Shown here piece by piece: positions 32,028-41,930 of a stretch of 64,000 bases of DNA. The notes beneath the pieces were generated by a model. That model saw only the letters and a list, made by a program, of their open reading frames with translations, ran no database searches and was not told where the DNA came from. Positions within the stretch are counted from its first letter, which is position 1, and every line of letters starts with the position of its first letter. Source of the stretch: DAOUJI01 sp965237875 (lineage in GTDB: Bacteria > Chloroflexota > Dehalococcoidia > Lucifugimonadales > JAGWBF01). The stretch spans positions 1,798,001 through 1,862,000 of the forward strand of contig CBDEGP010000002.1 in the NCBI GenBank assembly GCA_965237875.1, read 5' to 3'. Position numbers and translations under genes: made by a program.

Positions 32028-33497
32028 CTATATGAGGAGGCTAAGCAGGGCTGCGGCTATTCCCAGGAAGAGAACGAATCCGACTATATCGGTTATAGTG
32101 GTGACTATCACCGCGGCGCCCAGGGCCGGGTCCAGCCTCAGCGCTCGCAGCGCTATGGGGGTCGCTGCGCCCGCAAGGCCTGCCACAATCATGTTGCCTA
32201 CCATGGCCAGGCATAGGACCACGCCCAACATGAAGTTGCCTTTCCAGGCCCACGCCACCAGGCCCACCGCCACTCCCAGCAGCGCCCCGTGCAGGATTCC
32301 CAGACCGGCCTCCCGAACCAACAGCCTGAAAGCCCTGCGCGCCGGAAGCTCCCCCAACGCCATGCTGCGGATCACCAGGGTGAGCGTCTGAGCGCCGCCG
32401 ATTCCGCCCTGCCCCGCGATGACCGGCAGGAATACGGCGAGGACCACCAGCTTTTCGATGGTGGACTCGAAGAGGCTTACAACCGCCGCCGCCAGCACGG
32501 CGGTGCCCAGGTTCAAGTAGAGCCACGGCAGGCGGCGGCGCATGGACGAGAAAAAGGGGTTGAACAGCCGCTCTCCGGCTATCCCGGTCATGCTGAACAT
32601 GTCCTCGGTGGCTTCCTCCTGAAGCACGTCCACCAGGTCCTCCGTCAGAATGACGCCCAATAACCGGCTCTCCGCATCTATGACCGGCAGACAGCTCAAG
32701 TCATACCGCTCCATGAGCCGGGCGCACTCCTCCTGGTCCGTCTCCGCCTGCACTGACACAACCTCCGGGTCCATCAGCTCGCTTACCAGAGAGCCTGGAC
32801 GGGCTAGGGCCAGGTTTACGAGACCCAGCGAGCCCACGAGCCTGCGGTCTTCATCCACCACGAGGATGGAACCCACGTCCTCGACTCTGGGACCGAATAT
32901 CCTGACGGAGTCCAGGGCGTTGTCAGCGGTGGCCCCGGCCCGTATGGACACGAACTCGGGAGTCATCAACCCGCCGGCGGTCTCATCGGAATAGCCTAGC
33001 AGCAGGGCCACCTCATCCCGGTCTTCCATCGCCTCCAGAGTTTCCAGGGACTGCTCTTGAGGAAGCTGCCGGAGGAAGTCAACCGCTACGTCGGGAGCGG
33101 TCTGGTCCAGCGCCGCGGAGAGGGCCGAAGTTTCCATGGCGCCGAACACCTCGACAGCCTCTTCGGGCTCCATATGCTCAAGAAGACCGGCGGCGACTTC
33201 AGGGGTCATGGACCTGAGCATCTCCTCTTGCTGCCCGCTGCGCAGTTCGCGGACCAACTCAGCCTGGTCCGCCGGACGCAGGTCCATGAAATGGGTCAAG
33301 GCCGAGGCAAAATCGTTTACGGCCAAGTTCTGCCGCACCTGGGCCATAAGGTCCTCGGCCTGCTCGATGACGTCGGGAACACCGGGCGGCGCCCCCGGTG
33401 CATCCCTGCTCTGGCCGTGGAGTTGAGGCTGGTCCTGCGGTTGTTCCATGACTCTTTCACGTCGGCGGCGCGTCCTGCGGGGCTGAAAAGCGGACAT
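32028..33497 (-). CDS. mgtE: Magnesium transporter MgtE
   Basis: A Mg2+ channel of 489 residues. Order of parts: a low-complexity N-terminus, the MgtE N superhelical domain (about 45-165), two CBS domains (about 170-295, with LLGYSDETAGGLMTPEFV and SELMDPEVVSV), a plug helix, and five membrane helices ending at the C-terminus. The pore signature PVIAGQGGIGGAQTLTLVIRS is intact. Cytosolic Mg2+ bound at the N and CBS domains closes the channel. The start may be the ATG at 33497 or the one at 33449. Confidence 0.95.
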   Translation of the reverse strand: MSAFQPRRTRRRRERVMEQPQDQPQLHGQSRDAPGAPPGVPDVIEQAEDLMAQVRQNLAVNDFASALTHFMDLRPADQAELVRELRSGQQEEMLRSMTPEVAAGLLEHMEPEEAVEVFGAMETSALSAALDQTAPDVAVDFLRQLPQEQSLETLEAMEDRDEVALLLGYSDETAGGLMTPEFVSIRAGATADNALDSVRIFGPRVEDVGSILVVDEDRRLVGSLGLVNLALARPGSLVSELMDPEVVSVQAETDQEECARLMERYDLSCLPVIDAESRLLGVILTEDLVDVLQEEATEDMFSMTGIAGERLFNPFFSSMRRRLPWLYLNLGTAVLAAAVVSLFESTIEKLVVLAVFLPVIAGQGGIGGAQTLTLVIRSMALGELPARRAFRLLVREAGLGILHGALLGVAVGLVAWAWKGNFMLGVVLCLAMVGNMIVAGLAGAATPIALRALRLDPALGAAVIVTTITDIVGFVLFLGIAAALLSLLI

Positions 33498-33730
33498 ACC
33501 CCGCCCGCTGCCGATTAGTCTGAAACGCTAAGTCTCGGTGGTGTGGAATCCCGTTGAATGGGGACAAACTCAGGCTAGCAAACCCGTTGGAAACGTGTCA
33601 ATCGAATCCGTGGCGGGCTTGAGAGTTTTGACCCTACTCGATCACCCGGATTTCGTGATGTCAGCACAGCACTGGCTCCATGCTCAAAGTGTGGCCGAAA
33701 TCCATCAGGCTCCCTCCGGCATGTGGATCC

Positions 33731-35357
33731 CTACGCCGTTTCCAGGCCCTCCATCGGGGGCTGGCGTCCCTGGGAGCGGCGGACCCGTTGGGCGGGCTGG
33801 TAGGCCGCCGGGCGGGGCGGCAGGTCGAAGTCGTTTCCCTCCAGCATCTCCGCCACCGTGCGAATCTGTATCTTGGGGTAGTCCCGGTCCCACAGGTCCG
33901 AGTGGAACAGTCCGCCGCTGGCCGCCTCCGTTCTCATGTCCCGGGTCGGCTCCTCCAGGCTGATAAACAGGCCCAGGGCCGCCTTCTCCCGCTCCACAAC
34001 GCCCTTCAGGTCGCGTATCTGCGGCGAAGAGACGTGGCCGCCCTTCACCTGGACCACCACCTTGTGGGGAGTTCGCCGGGGGCCGTCCAGGAAGTAAAGC
34101 ATGCCGTCAACGCCCCTGTCCGCGCCTCGCCGCTGCTCCTGTTGTGGCTGGGCCTCCAGCAGGGAGACCGCCCAGAACTGGAACTGGTAAGGGTCCTGCT
34201 CCCATAGAGCCCGCGCGCTTCCGGCGTCCTGGGGCTCGCCCACCACGTCGTAGTCCCGGCGGGGTTCCAGGTCGAAGGCAGTCTTGAGGCGGTTCTTCAT
34301 CAGGGCCACGGCCAGGTGGGTGACGTCCACGCCGATCCACCGGCGGTGCAGCTTCTGGGCCGCCGCCACGGCCGTGCCGCAGCCGCAGAAGGGGTCCATC
34401 ACCACGTCGCCCTCGTTGGAAGAGGCGCGTATGATGCGCTCCAGCAGGGCCTCCGGCTTCTGCGTCGGGTAGCCAAGGCGTTCCTTGGGTTTTACATGAA
34501 CTGGGGGTACATCGTTCCATATATCTTGGAGCGGCTTACCGAGGCGTCCCTGTTCCGCTATAAGCAATTCTCCCTTCCGCTTCCAAGCGTTCCATGTTTT
34601 CCCTTGAGAACGCCCAATACCGTCCTGGAGGAGGGAGTTTTCCCTTCCACTCGTAACGAGTGTCTCCACCGGGCTTTGCAGCGTGGAGTGGTTGCGTTTG
34701 GTAACGACGGCCTGATTCGTCCGTATAGCGATAAACTGAGTCGACATATTGTTGGTCATATGGGACATATACAGTATTCCATTTCGGCGACGCATTCTTT
34801 GAATATCTCAAGATAGTGTCGTGAATGCGTCCCATATGTCGCGCTCCCTGCACGACGTCGCTATGAGCGCTCGTCCTCTTCCAGATGAGTTCGTTCCTGA
34901 AGTTCTCTTTCCCGAAAACGGCATCCAGGAGGATCTTCAAGTAGTGCCCAGCTGTGGGGTCGCAGTGGAGGTACAGGCTGCCCGTGGGCTTCAACACCCG
35001 GTGCAGTTCCACCAGCCGGGGAGCCATCATCACCAGGTAGGCCATCATAGCGTTCTGCCCGATGAACTGGCGGAAGGCGCCAATCATATCCTTGACCGCC
35101 GACGGGACCGACGGGTTCCGTATGATGTCCAGCTCGTAGGTGTACTGGGTCTCCTGGGTCCACTCCCAGGTGTCGGTGAAGGCCTTGATCTGGGCGGGCG
35201 ATTCCTCCCCCGTCTTCTCCTTGAACAGCACGTTGTAGGACGCGTTGGAGTTGAACGGCGGGTCCAGGTACACCAGGTCCACCGACTCGTCGGGAACATG
35301 TTCCCGCAACACCAGCAAGTTGTCCCCGTAGTACAGCGCGTTGCGCATGGGTGTCAT
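33731..35357 (-). pseudogene. DNA methyltransferase fused to Mrr-like nuclease domain, frameshifted
   Basis: Two overlapping frames make one protein. The first (35357 to 34536, 273 residues) starts with GDNLLVLREHVPDESVDLVYLDPPFNSNASYN, a beta-class amino-methyltransferase with motif IV DPPF, and stops after SGTGTPR. The second resumes with KPLQDIWNDV, then GYPTQKPEALLERIIRAS and DPFCGCGTAVAAA (motif I). It continues into a C-terminal domain with GVDGMLYF and VVVQVKGGH, a PD-(D/E)xK/Mrr-like nuclease signature. Homologues have about ten more residues at the junction, so a short deletion not divisible by three at about 34536-34539 is likely. The gene is 24 bases after an unknown gene that follows a Schlafen-type gene. 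Confidence 0.8.
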
Positions 35358-35381
35358 CTGGTTGGGGGAGGGTTCTGCGCC

Positions 35382-36044
35382 TTATCTGAGGGCGCCCGAC
35401 CGTCCGGCCAGCAACCCATCTTGGAAGTCGCGCAGATACTTAATGCCGGGATTCCAACCGAAACGTTGAAAGAACTCAAGGGCTGGTTTCAAAGCCAGTT
35501 CTCTGGTTTTTGTGACCAAGTCCAGGGTCGAGAGGTCTACTTTATATTGCACGTCCGTGTTAGCTTGGTCTGATAGTTCGAAGAGGCTAACTCCAACTTT
35601 AAGTGGACGATCGATTTCAGCCACTGTAACTTCCAAGTGTATCCAATCGTCACCAGCTTCAGTACGGGACAACCGCGCCGCGAATTCGAATATTTCACTG
35701 AAGCTGACTACAAGTGACATCGGGTCCAGTGGTTGGGACTTGGTGTGATTAGGCACCCTGCTTTTGTAACAGACAAACTGCCCGCTTTGATAGAACCTCC
35801 ATAGTTCAATTATTCCCCAAATTTCGGATTCTTTTTCTTGACTGATCCAGTCAATACCCTCGTCGACCTGGTCAGAACTGTCTACGTTGGGGAAAGGCAA
35901 TGGGTTGCCGAATTGCACGTATGTTTTTTCCAGGATGTGGAGAAGGTCGGACTTATTCTCGACTCGCCTCTCATTGAAAGCGCAAGGCCGTACGACTATC
36001 TTCCAATGTCTGTGGGTTTGAATTCTTTCTAACAGTGCACTCAC
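35382..36044 (-). CDS. Unknown 220-residue protein between Schlafen-type and methyltransferase genes
   Basis: The protein (MSALLERIQTHRHWKIVVRP...) has an alternating alpha/beta character, no signal peptide and no membrane helix. Motifs such as WISQEKESEIWGIIELWRFYQSGQFVCYK suggest a folded cytosolic domain, but I recognise no family. Its start overlaps the stop of the AlbA_2-domain gene by 4 bases, so the two are translationally coupled. It is AT-richer than the housekeeping genes. By position it could be a partner or effector of the AlbA_2 protein. Confidence 0.6.
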   Translation of the reverse strand: MSALLERIQTHRHWKIVVRPCAFNERRVENKSDLLHILEKTYVQFGNPLPFPNVDSSDQVDEGIDWISQEKESEIWGIIELWRFYQSGQFVCYKSRVPNHTKSQPLDPMSLVVSFSEIFEFAARLSRTEAGDDWIHLEVTVAEIDRPLKVGVSLFELSDQANTDVQYKVDLSTLDLVTKTRELALKPALEFFQRFGWNPGIKYLRDFQDGLLAGRSGALR

Positions 36045-36655
36045 GGTAAGTCCCCTATCTGCTCATCAAAGAGTTCGTCATCCGATAATAGAGGAATATC
36101 TGGTCCTATTCTGGTCAGTCCTAGCCGTTCGGCCCTGGCAATGTATTGAATTACTCCCTTGTCTATAGCGAGATTTAGCAAGTCTCGCATTTCCGTTTGA
36201 GTCGGTATCTCGGTGGTCTCCGGCTTCCGGCGAGTCCTGACATAGCAGGCCCCTGCTCTAAAAACGTCTGGATAGTCCCTTTTGCACAACACCGGGATGT
36301 CGGAGAACTCTTCCACCGTTATAACTATATAACTGTCTCCATTATACTCCTTCACCTCCAGTTCGAACGTGACACTAGGGTCGGCGTAGACTGCGGTCCG
36401 GTCGGCCAAATCATCGTAGACCCATGTGTCAAGATCATCATCGGCAAGGCCGACAGGATTGAACGCGTTCCTGTCAGCTTCGACTCCTATTATCACGGCA
36501 CCGCCGGCCCGTGTATTCGCCATCCCTAACATTGCCTTGACAATCTGTGCTGCCAGCCTACGATTGGACAAAGGACCCGGGCCCTTGAACTCAATGCCGA
36601 CAGTCTCCTGACCAAACTCCAGTATGGCTGCGAATTCCTCGTCGGTCATAGGCAC
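36041..36655 (-). CDS. Schlafen AlbA_2 domain protein
   Basis: A 204-residue protein whose residues about 10-135 fit the AlbA_2 (divergent AAA_4, Schlafen-like) domain: ETVGIEFKGPGPLSNRRLAAQIVKAMLGMANTRAGGAVIIGVE, with the E-F-K-G strand and the NTxGGxIIxGV turn. Such domains occur in putative regulators and in several anti-phage systems. The C-terminal 60 residues are helical. First of three closely spaced genes ahead of a methyltransferase-nuclease gene. No separate HTH domain is seen. Confidence 0.8.
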   Translation of the reverse strand: MPMTDEEFAAILEFGQETVGIEFKGPGPLSNRRLAAQIVKAMLGMANTRAGGAVIIGVEADRNAFNPVGLADDDLDTWVYDDLADRTAVYADPSVTFELEVKEYNGDSYIVITVEEFSDIPVLCKRDYPDVFRAGACYVRTRRKPETTEIPTQTEMRDLLNLAIDKGVIQYIARAERLGLTRIGPDIPLLSDDELFDEQIGDLP

Positions 36656-36830
36656 CCCGCCAGGGCTTCCGCGTCAGCAAAGAGGGTGGCTACTTGTTCT
36701 GTTTCCAGCATGGCGTTTCCCGGAAATAGTAGGTAATCTCAATTCTAACACGCCCACGAAGAAGGAGATGTCAGGCCGCCCACAGCCGGACTGTGTGCAA
36801 ATCAAGGGTGGACCCTGATTAACGGCGGCG

Positions 36831-37964
36831 CTAATTCGTTCGGACGCGCCAGAGCCGGTTGGACTCTCCGTCCGCCTGTCCGCCGAACACGTAGAGGGTG
36901 TTCTCGTCGCTCAGGTAGACTGACGCATGGTTGCTCAAGAGACCGGGCGCGCCCCCGTCGCCCAGGTCGCTCCAGCCCTCCGGGCCGGAATAGGCCCACA
37001 GGTCGTCGCGTTTGCCCTCCGTGCTTAGCCCTCCGTACAGGAAGAACTCTCCGGCGTCGGAGTTTCCGGCCAGCGACAGGTTGAAGCGAGGCAGAGGAGC
37101 CGGCGCATCCGGCGACGTCTCTTTCCAGGCGCCCGAACCCACGTCGAACTTCCACAGGTCTCCCAGGATGGGCACAACGTTGGACTGGCCCCCGAACAGG
37201 ACCAGTTCTCCGGCGGTCCCGTCAAAGAAGCACTGGTGCAGGCAGCGTTTAACCGGGCGGTCTCCCGCCGGAGACAAGTCCGTCCAGGACTCCGTCTCAA
37301 GATCGAAGCTCCACGTATCGTCGAAGCGGCCGGAGTTGGTGAAGCCATGGGATATATAGAACAGGTCGTTTTCGGCGTCGTAACCGGAGCAGGAACCGTA
37401 CCTTGTGGCGGGGAGGTCTCCTTCCGGCTCCAACTCCGTCCATTGTCCCGTGGCCGTGTCGTATTCCCAGGTGTCGTTGAAGAAATCGGCCCCGGCTTGC
37501 CCGCTGAAGACGACCATGCGGCCCCGCTTCACGTCGAACACGGCCAGATGCCCGAAACGGGGTTCAGGCCCCGGCGCGTCCACCTCCGCCCACATCCGGG
37601 TTTCCAGGTCGAAGGTCCAGAGGTCGTTTTTCGCCTGCCCCCTTTCACGTCCGCCGAAGAGGAGCAGGCTGGAGCCGGCCAGGTCATAGACCAGGGTCGA
37701 GTCCTTGCGCGGCGGCGGCCTCGGCCCGGACTTGGGTCCGGCGGGCATGACTTCCTCCCAGGCCAGGCCGCCCGTCATGGCGGGCGCGTCGGTGGGCGGA
37801 ATCGTGGGGGCGGCGGTCATGGTTGGGGTTGGCGGGATCGCCGTGGGACTCACGGCGGGAGCCTCGCCTCCGCATGACCCTATGACCAGTACTATCGCCG
37901 CTAGAGAGGCGGCCCACAGCGCGGTCTCCCGGAGGAGGATGCCCCTAGCCCTCGTCGTCGGCAT
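36831..37964 (-). CDS. Kelch-repeat beta-propeller lipoprotein
   Basis: A 377-residue exported protein. The signal peptide ends at Cys31 in a lipobox (IGSC), followed by a Pro/Thr-rich linker to about 65. Five to six kelch blades follow, with repeats of the form LLLFGGRERGQAKNDLWTFDLETRMWAEV. Likely a surface-anchored binding module. Its start lies inside the end of the acetyl-CoA synthetase gene (20-base overlap), so it may be translated by coupling, though the functions seem unrelated. Confidence 0.85.
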   Translation of the reverse strand: MPTTRARGILLRETALWAASLAAIVLVIGSCGGEAPAVSPTAIPPTPTMTAAPTIPPTDAPAMTGGLAWEEVMPAGPKSGPRPPPRKDSTLVYDLAGSSLLLFGGRERGQAKNDLWTFDLETRMWAEVDAPGPEPRFGHLAVFDVKRGRMVVFSGQAGADFFNDTWEYDTATGQWTELEPEGDLPATRYGSCSGYDAENDLFYISHGFTNSGRFDDTWSFDLETESWTDLSPAGDRPVKRCLHQCFFDGTAGELVLFGGQSNVVPILGDLWKFDVGSGAWKETSPDAPAPLPRFNLSLAGNSDAGEFFLYGGLSTEGKRDDLWAYSGPEGWSDLGDGGAPGLLSNHASVYLSDENTLYVFGGQADGESNRLWRVRTN

Positions 37965-39900
37965 ACTGCTCCTTAAGCGACTCCACCACCGCCGGGTCGG
38001 CCAGTGTGGTGGTGTCGCCCAAAGCCCTGCCTTCAGCTACGTCTCTCAGAAGGCGCCGCATAATCTTGCCGCTCCGGGTCTTGGGCAACTCGGCGGTAAA
38101 GAATATGTCGTCCGGGCGGGCGATGGCGCCGATTTTAGTGGTTACGTGACCTTTCAGTTCTCTAATCAGGTCGTCGGAGGGCTGGACGCTCTCTTTCAAG
38201 GTCACGAAAGCCACCACCGCCTGGCCTTTGATCTCGTGGCTCTTGCCGATGGACGCCGCTTCCGCGACTGCCTCATGGTCCACCAAGGCCGACTCCACCT
38301 CCATTGTGGAGATGCGGTGGGCGGATACGTTAATCACGTCGTCCACCCGCCCCAACAGCCAGAAGTACCCCTCATCGTCCATCCTGGCGCCGTCTCCGGT
38401 GAAGTAGACGTTGGGGTATCGGGACCAGTATTGCTCCACGTACCGGTCGGGGTCGCCGTAGATGGTGCGCAGCATGGACGGCCAGGGCCGCTTGAGGACC
38501 AGGTAGCCGCCCTGGTTGGGCCCCACAGGGTCACCCTTCTCGTCCACTACCTCCGCCTGGACTCCAGGGAAGGGTTTTGAGGCCGAGCCGGGTTTCAACG
38601 TCGTGATTCCCGGGAGGGGCGTTATGAGAATCATTCCCGTCTCCGTTTGCCACCAGGTGTCCACGATTGGACATCGCCCCCCGCCGATGTTCTCGTGGTA
38701 CCACATCCACGCCTCGGGGTTGATGGGTTCTCCGACGCTTCCCAGCAGGCGCAGTGAGCTAAGGTCGTGCTTCTTGGGGTATTCCTCTCCCCAGCGCATG
38801 AAGCTGCGAATAGCCGTAGGCGCCGTGTAGCAGATGGTGGCCCCGTACTTCTCTATGATGGCCCAGAAGCGGTCCCGGTCGGGGTAGTCGGGGGAGCCCT
38901 CGTACATCACCGACGTGGCCCCGTTTGCCAGCGGGCCGTAAACGATGTAGCTGTGCCCGGTGATCCAGCCAATGTCGGCCGTGCACCAGTATACGTCGTC
39001 CTCCTTCAGATCGAAGACCCACTTGGTTGTCGCATACGTGCCCATCAGGTAACCGGCGGTGGTGTGGACTATCCCCTTGGGCTTGCCCGTGGTGCCGCTG
39101 GTATATAGCAGGAAGAGAAGGTCCTCGGCGTCCATCGGCTCGGCCTCGCACTTCAGCGGCTGGTCGGCCACCAGGTCATGCCACCATACGTCCCGTCCGT
39201 CCACCATTTGGTCGTCGGCTGTGCCGGTGCGCCTGACCACCACCACGTGCTCCACCGTGGGCGCTCCGACCAGGGACTCGTCGGCGTTTTTCTTCAGGGG
39301 AATGACGTTGCCACGGCGGTATCCACCGTCCGACGTGATGAGAATCTTGGCCTCGGAGTCGTTTATGCGGTCCCTCAGAGACTCGGAACTGAACCCTCCA
39401 AAGACGATGCTGTGAGGCGCCCCGATGCGCGCGCACGCCAGCATGGCGATGGCCAATTCAGGGACCATGGGCAGGTAAATGGTGATCCGGTCGCCTTTGC
39501 CGACTCCAAGGCTCTTGAGCCCGTTGGCGAACTTGCACACTTCACGGTACAGGTCCCAGTAGGTGTAGACCTGCCAGTCGCCGGGCTCTCCCTCCCATAT
39601 TATGGCGGCCTTGTTGCGGCGGGAGGTTGTCAGATGGCGGTCCAGGCAGTTGTAGGAGACGTTGATCTGCCCGCCCTGAAACCACTTGGCGTGTGGCGGG
39701 TCCCAGTCCAGCACTTGGTCCCATTTCTTGAACCAGTCCAACTCCTCGGCGAACTTGGCCCAGAAGCCCTCGAAGTCGGCTTCCGCCTCGTCGTAAACGT
39801 CCGGCGTCTTGACGGTGGCGTCGCCTGCAAAGCCCTCCGGGGGAGGAAAGCGCCTGTCCTCCTGAAGCAGTGCATCGATGCCGCCTGTGCTCTCGACCAT
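37945..39900 (-). CDS. acs: Acetyl-CoA synthetase
   Basis: Converts acetate, CoA and ATP into acetyl-CoA through acetyl-AMP. The adenylation core is YTSGTTGKPKGIVHT, then WWQTETGMILITPLPG, YFTGDGARMDDEGYFWLLGRVDDVINVSAHR and the C-terminal PKTRSGKIMRRLLR, whose Lys is the usual acetylation-controlled residue. The length of 651 residues is standard. AAGGAGG precedes the ATG. In this setting it would use scavenged acetate or the products of lipid breakdown. Confidence 0.96.
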   Translation of the reverse strand: MVESTGGIDALLQEDRRFPPPEGFAGDATVKTPDVYDEAEADFEGFWAKFAEELDWFKKWDQVLDWDPPHAKWFQGGQINVSYNCLDRHLTTSRRNKAAIIWEGEPGDWQVYTYWDLYREVCKFANGLKSLGVGKGDRITIYLPMVPELAIAMLACARIGAPHSIVFGGFSSESLRDRINDSEAKILITSDGGYRRGNVIPLKKNADESLVGAPTVEHVVVVRRTGTADDQMVDGRDVWWHDLVADQPLKCEAEPMDAEDLLFLLYTSGTTGKPKGIVHTTAGYLMGTYATTKWVFDLKEDDVYWCTADIGWITGHSYIVYGPLANGATSVMYEGSPDYPDRDRFWAIIEKYGATICYTAPTAIRSFMRWGEEYPKKHDLSSLRLLGSVGEPINPEAWMWYHENIGGGRCPIVDTWWQTETGMILITPLPGITTLKPGSASKPFPGVQAEVVDEKGDPVGPNQGGYLVLKRPWPSMLRTIYGDPDRYVEQYWSRYPNVYFTGDGARMDDEGYFWLLGRVDDVINVSAHRISTMEVESALVDHEAVAEAASIGKSHEIKGQAVVAFVTLKESVQPSDDLIRELKGHVTTKIGAIARPDDIFFTAELPKTRSGKIMRRLLRDVAEGRALGDTTTLADPAVVESLKEQYADDEG

Positions 39901-40106
39901 GGGCGGGCCTCCTTAAAAAACGGGGCTTTTAAGCTTGAGATTCACGGCATTATTAGCACAATGCCCCCAACTTGTAAACGACTCCGGCGACCCCTCAGGG
40001 GTCCTACGACGAACCCAAAGCCGAGGAAACGGGAGGGAATGAAATAGACAGAATCAAGGAATTAGCGTATTTTAAGCTGAGTAGACCGCATTGTGGACGG
40101 CATGTT

Positions 40107-40787
40107 ATGACGATGATGTTGGGAGAACCCAAACCGGAAGTCAGCATGGTCGTGGAGAACTATCTCCAGGCCATCTACAAGCTGCATGAGCGGGGTGAAA
40201 GGGTGTTTCCCACCCGCCTGGCGGAGGTAATGGACGTTTCGGTTGCCACGGTTGTGGGAACTCTCAAGCGGCTCAACAAGCAAGACATGGTGGAAATCGG
40301 CTCTGACAAGGAAGTGAAGTTCACGACCAAGGGACAAGAGGTCGGAGAGTCGGTTGTCAGGCGCCACAGGTTGGCGGAAAGGATGCTCACAGAGCTTCTG
40401 GACGTGGAATGGTTCAGGGCTCACACCGAGGCCCACCGGCTGGAGCACGCCATCTCTCCCTACGTTGAGAAGAAGGTGGCTGCCGTACTGGGTTATCCGC
40501 AGACGAGTCCGTTCGGAAGCCCCATCCCGGGCTATGACCAGGGCTTCAATCCTCCTGCAATGAAACCCCTTTCCGAGACCAAGGAAGGCGACTCCACCGT
40601 CGTCGCGCAGGTGCCTGAAGAGGACATCCGGCTGTTGGAATATTTCGATCAGAGCGGCCTAAGGCCCGGCGAACGGCTGGACGTGCTGGAGCTGGCGCCG
40701 TACAAAGGCACCATCAGCCTGCTCCTCGACGGCAAAGAGGTCGTGCTGGGCATGGAAGTGGCGGAAAAGGTCCTGGTCCAAGCCTAG
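40107..40787 (+). CDS. DtxR/MntR-family metal-dependent transcription regulator
   Basis: A 226-residue repressor. Residues 10-75 form a winged helix (VENYLQAIYKLHERGERVFPTRLAEVMDVSVATVVGTLKRL). The dimer and metal-binding domain has RHRLAERMLTELLDVEW and HRLEHAISPYVEKKVAAVLG, which carries the His/Glu ligands. The C-terminal SH3/FeoA-like domain is LRPGERLDVLELAPYKGTISLL. It should sense Fe2+ or Mn2+ and repress uptake genes, none of which is next to it. Confidence 0.92.
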   Translation: MTMMLGEPKPEVSMVVENYLQAIYKLHERGERVFPTRLAEVMDVSVATVVGTLKRLNKQDMVEIGSDKEVKFTTKGQEVGESVVRRHRLAERMLTELLDVEWFRAHTEAHRLEHAISPYVEKKVAAVLGYPQTSPFGSPIPGYDQGFNPPAMKPLSETKEGDSTVVAQVPEEDIRLLEYFDQSGLRPGERLDVLELAPYKGTISLLLDGKEVVLGMEVAEKVLVQA

Positions 40788-40824
40788 CCGCCCCCTGAAT
40801 CCCTAAACTCGGCCTCGCCTTCCC

Positions 40825-40860
40825 GTCATTCCTCACTACACTACGTTCGGAATCTAAGGG
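40825..40860. repeat. Short member of the GTCATTC palindromic repeat family
   Basis: GTCATTCCTCAC followed by TTCGGAATCTAAGGG combines pieces of both arms of the elements at 31711 and 52773. It looks like a deletion remnant with the spacer lost. Confidence 0.5.
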
Positions 40861-40912
40861 CGTTCGTCCGAGTCGCAGTGCGTCGCTGGGACAGGCCCTG
40901 CAGGTCCAGACC

Positions 40913-41818
40913 CTAGACTCGGTCCAGCAGGGTGCGGAGGGAGAGCAGGAACAGGTACGGGTTGTCCCCCTGGACCAAATGGCCCGCTCCGGGGACGACG
41001 GCGGCTGTGCTCCCGGGGATGGCCTGAAGCATCTTGTCCATGGTCTCGACGGAAAAAATGTCGCTTGCGCCGCCTCTGATTATAAGGGTTGGGCAAGTGA
41101 TGGCGTTCACGCACTCCCACAGCCGCTCGGATGTCCAGCCTGACGGCCTGGGGCCCGAAGAACGCAGGGCCTTGTCATACTTCCAGGTCCACTTCCCGTC
41201 GTCCCGCTGCCGGATGCTGTACTTCAGGGCGCCCATGACTTGGTCCCTTTCACGCCGGGTGTACTCCTGGATGCGGTCCGCGAACTCCTGGTAGGTGTCC
41301 ATCTCGTCGGGCAGCTCCCGGAAACGCTGAATGCGGTTCTGCCCCGTCCGGTTGGGGTCAGGGCCGGTGTCCACGATGGCGAGCGCCTTCACCTTGTCCG
41401 GATTGCGGGATGTATAAACGTAGCTGCTTCTTCCTCCCATAGAGTGGCCCGCCAGAATGAACTGGTGAAGCCCCAAGCCTTCAACGACGCCGTCCAGGTC
41501 GGCCTGGTGCGCCTCCAGAGAGTAGTCTCCGTCGGGCGCCCACTGGGTGTCGCCGTGGCCCCGAGCGTCAAGAGCTATGACGTGGTAATCGGGTGCTAGG
41601 GGGAGGGATATGAAGTCCCAGCTGTGGCCCTGCTGCAGGGCGCCGTGGAGGAAGAGAATGGTCTGGTTGGCCGGGTCGCCCCATTCGAGGAAGCTGAAAG
41701 TAAGGCCGTTGGCCTGCACCTCGTTTCGGGTGGGTTCCATTTCGTGAACGAACTCGACCCCCATGCCCCGGGCCGCGTCGAACATTGACAAGCCCTCTTT
41801 AAGCAACTCTTGGACCAT
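40913..41818 (-). CDS. Alpha/beta hydrolase
   Basis: A 301-residue hydrolase. FLHGALQQGHSWDF gives the oxyanion HG, AGHSMGGRSSYVY carries the nucleophile Ser, and GAGHLVQGDNP the catalytic His; an Asp near IIRGGASDIFS completes the triad. The substrate is unknown; it resembles esterases and epoxide- or C-C-bond hydrolases used in catabolism. No cap domain motif allows a finer call. Confidence 0.85.
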   Translation of the reverse strand: MVQELLKEGLSMFDAARGMGVEFVHEMEPTRNEVQANGLTFSFLEWGDPANQTILFLHGALQQGHSWDFISLPLAPDYHVIALDARGHGDTQWAPDGDYSLEAHQADLDGVVEGLGLHQFILAGHSMGGRSSYVYTSRNPDKVKALAIVDTGPDPNRTGQNRIQRFRELPDEMDTYQEFADRIQEYTRRERDQVMGALKYSIRQRDDGKWTWKYDKALRSSGPRPSGWTSERLWECVNAITCPTLIIRGGASDIFSVETMDKMLQAIPGSTAAVVPGAGHLVQGDNPYLFLLSLRTLLDRV

Positions 41819-41930
41819 TTACAGGACCTCCCTGGAGCGTATGCCTGCCGAAGCAAGGGCTTTACCCCGGAAATAAACCAGCGCAATCTTATATCTATTG
41901 CCCTGCCGTTGCAAACTAGCGGTTGTTATG

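Noticed and set aside
36831..37964. Twenty-base overlap of the kelch lipoprotein gene with acs considered as a fusion or frameshift
   Set aside because: Both proteins are complete, with acs ending at its normal C-terminus and the lipoprotein starting with its own signal peptide.
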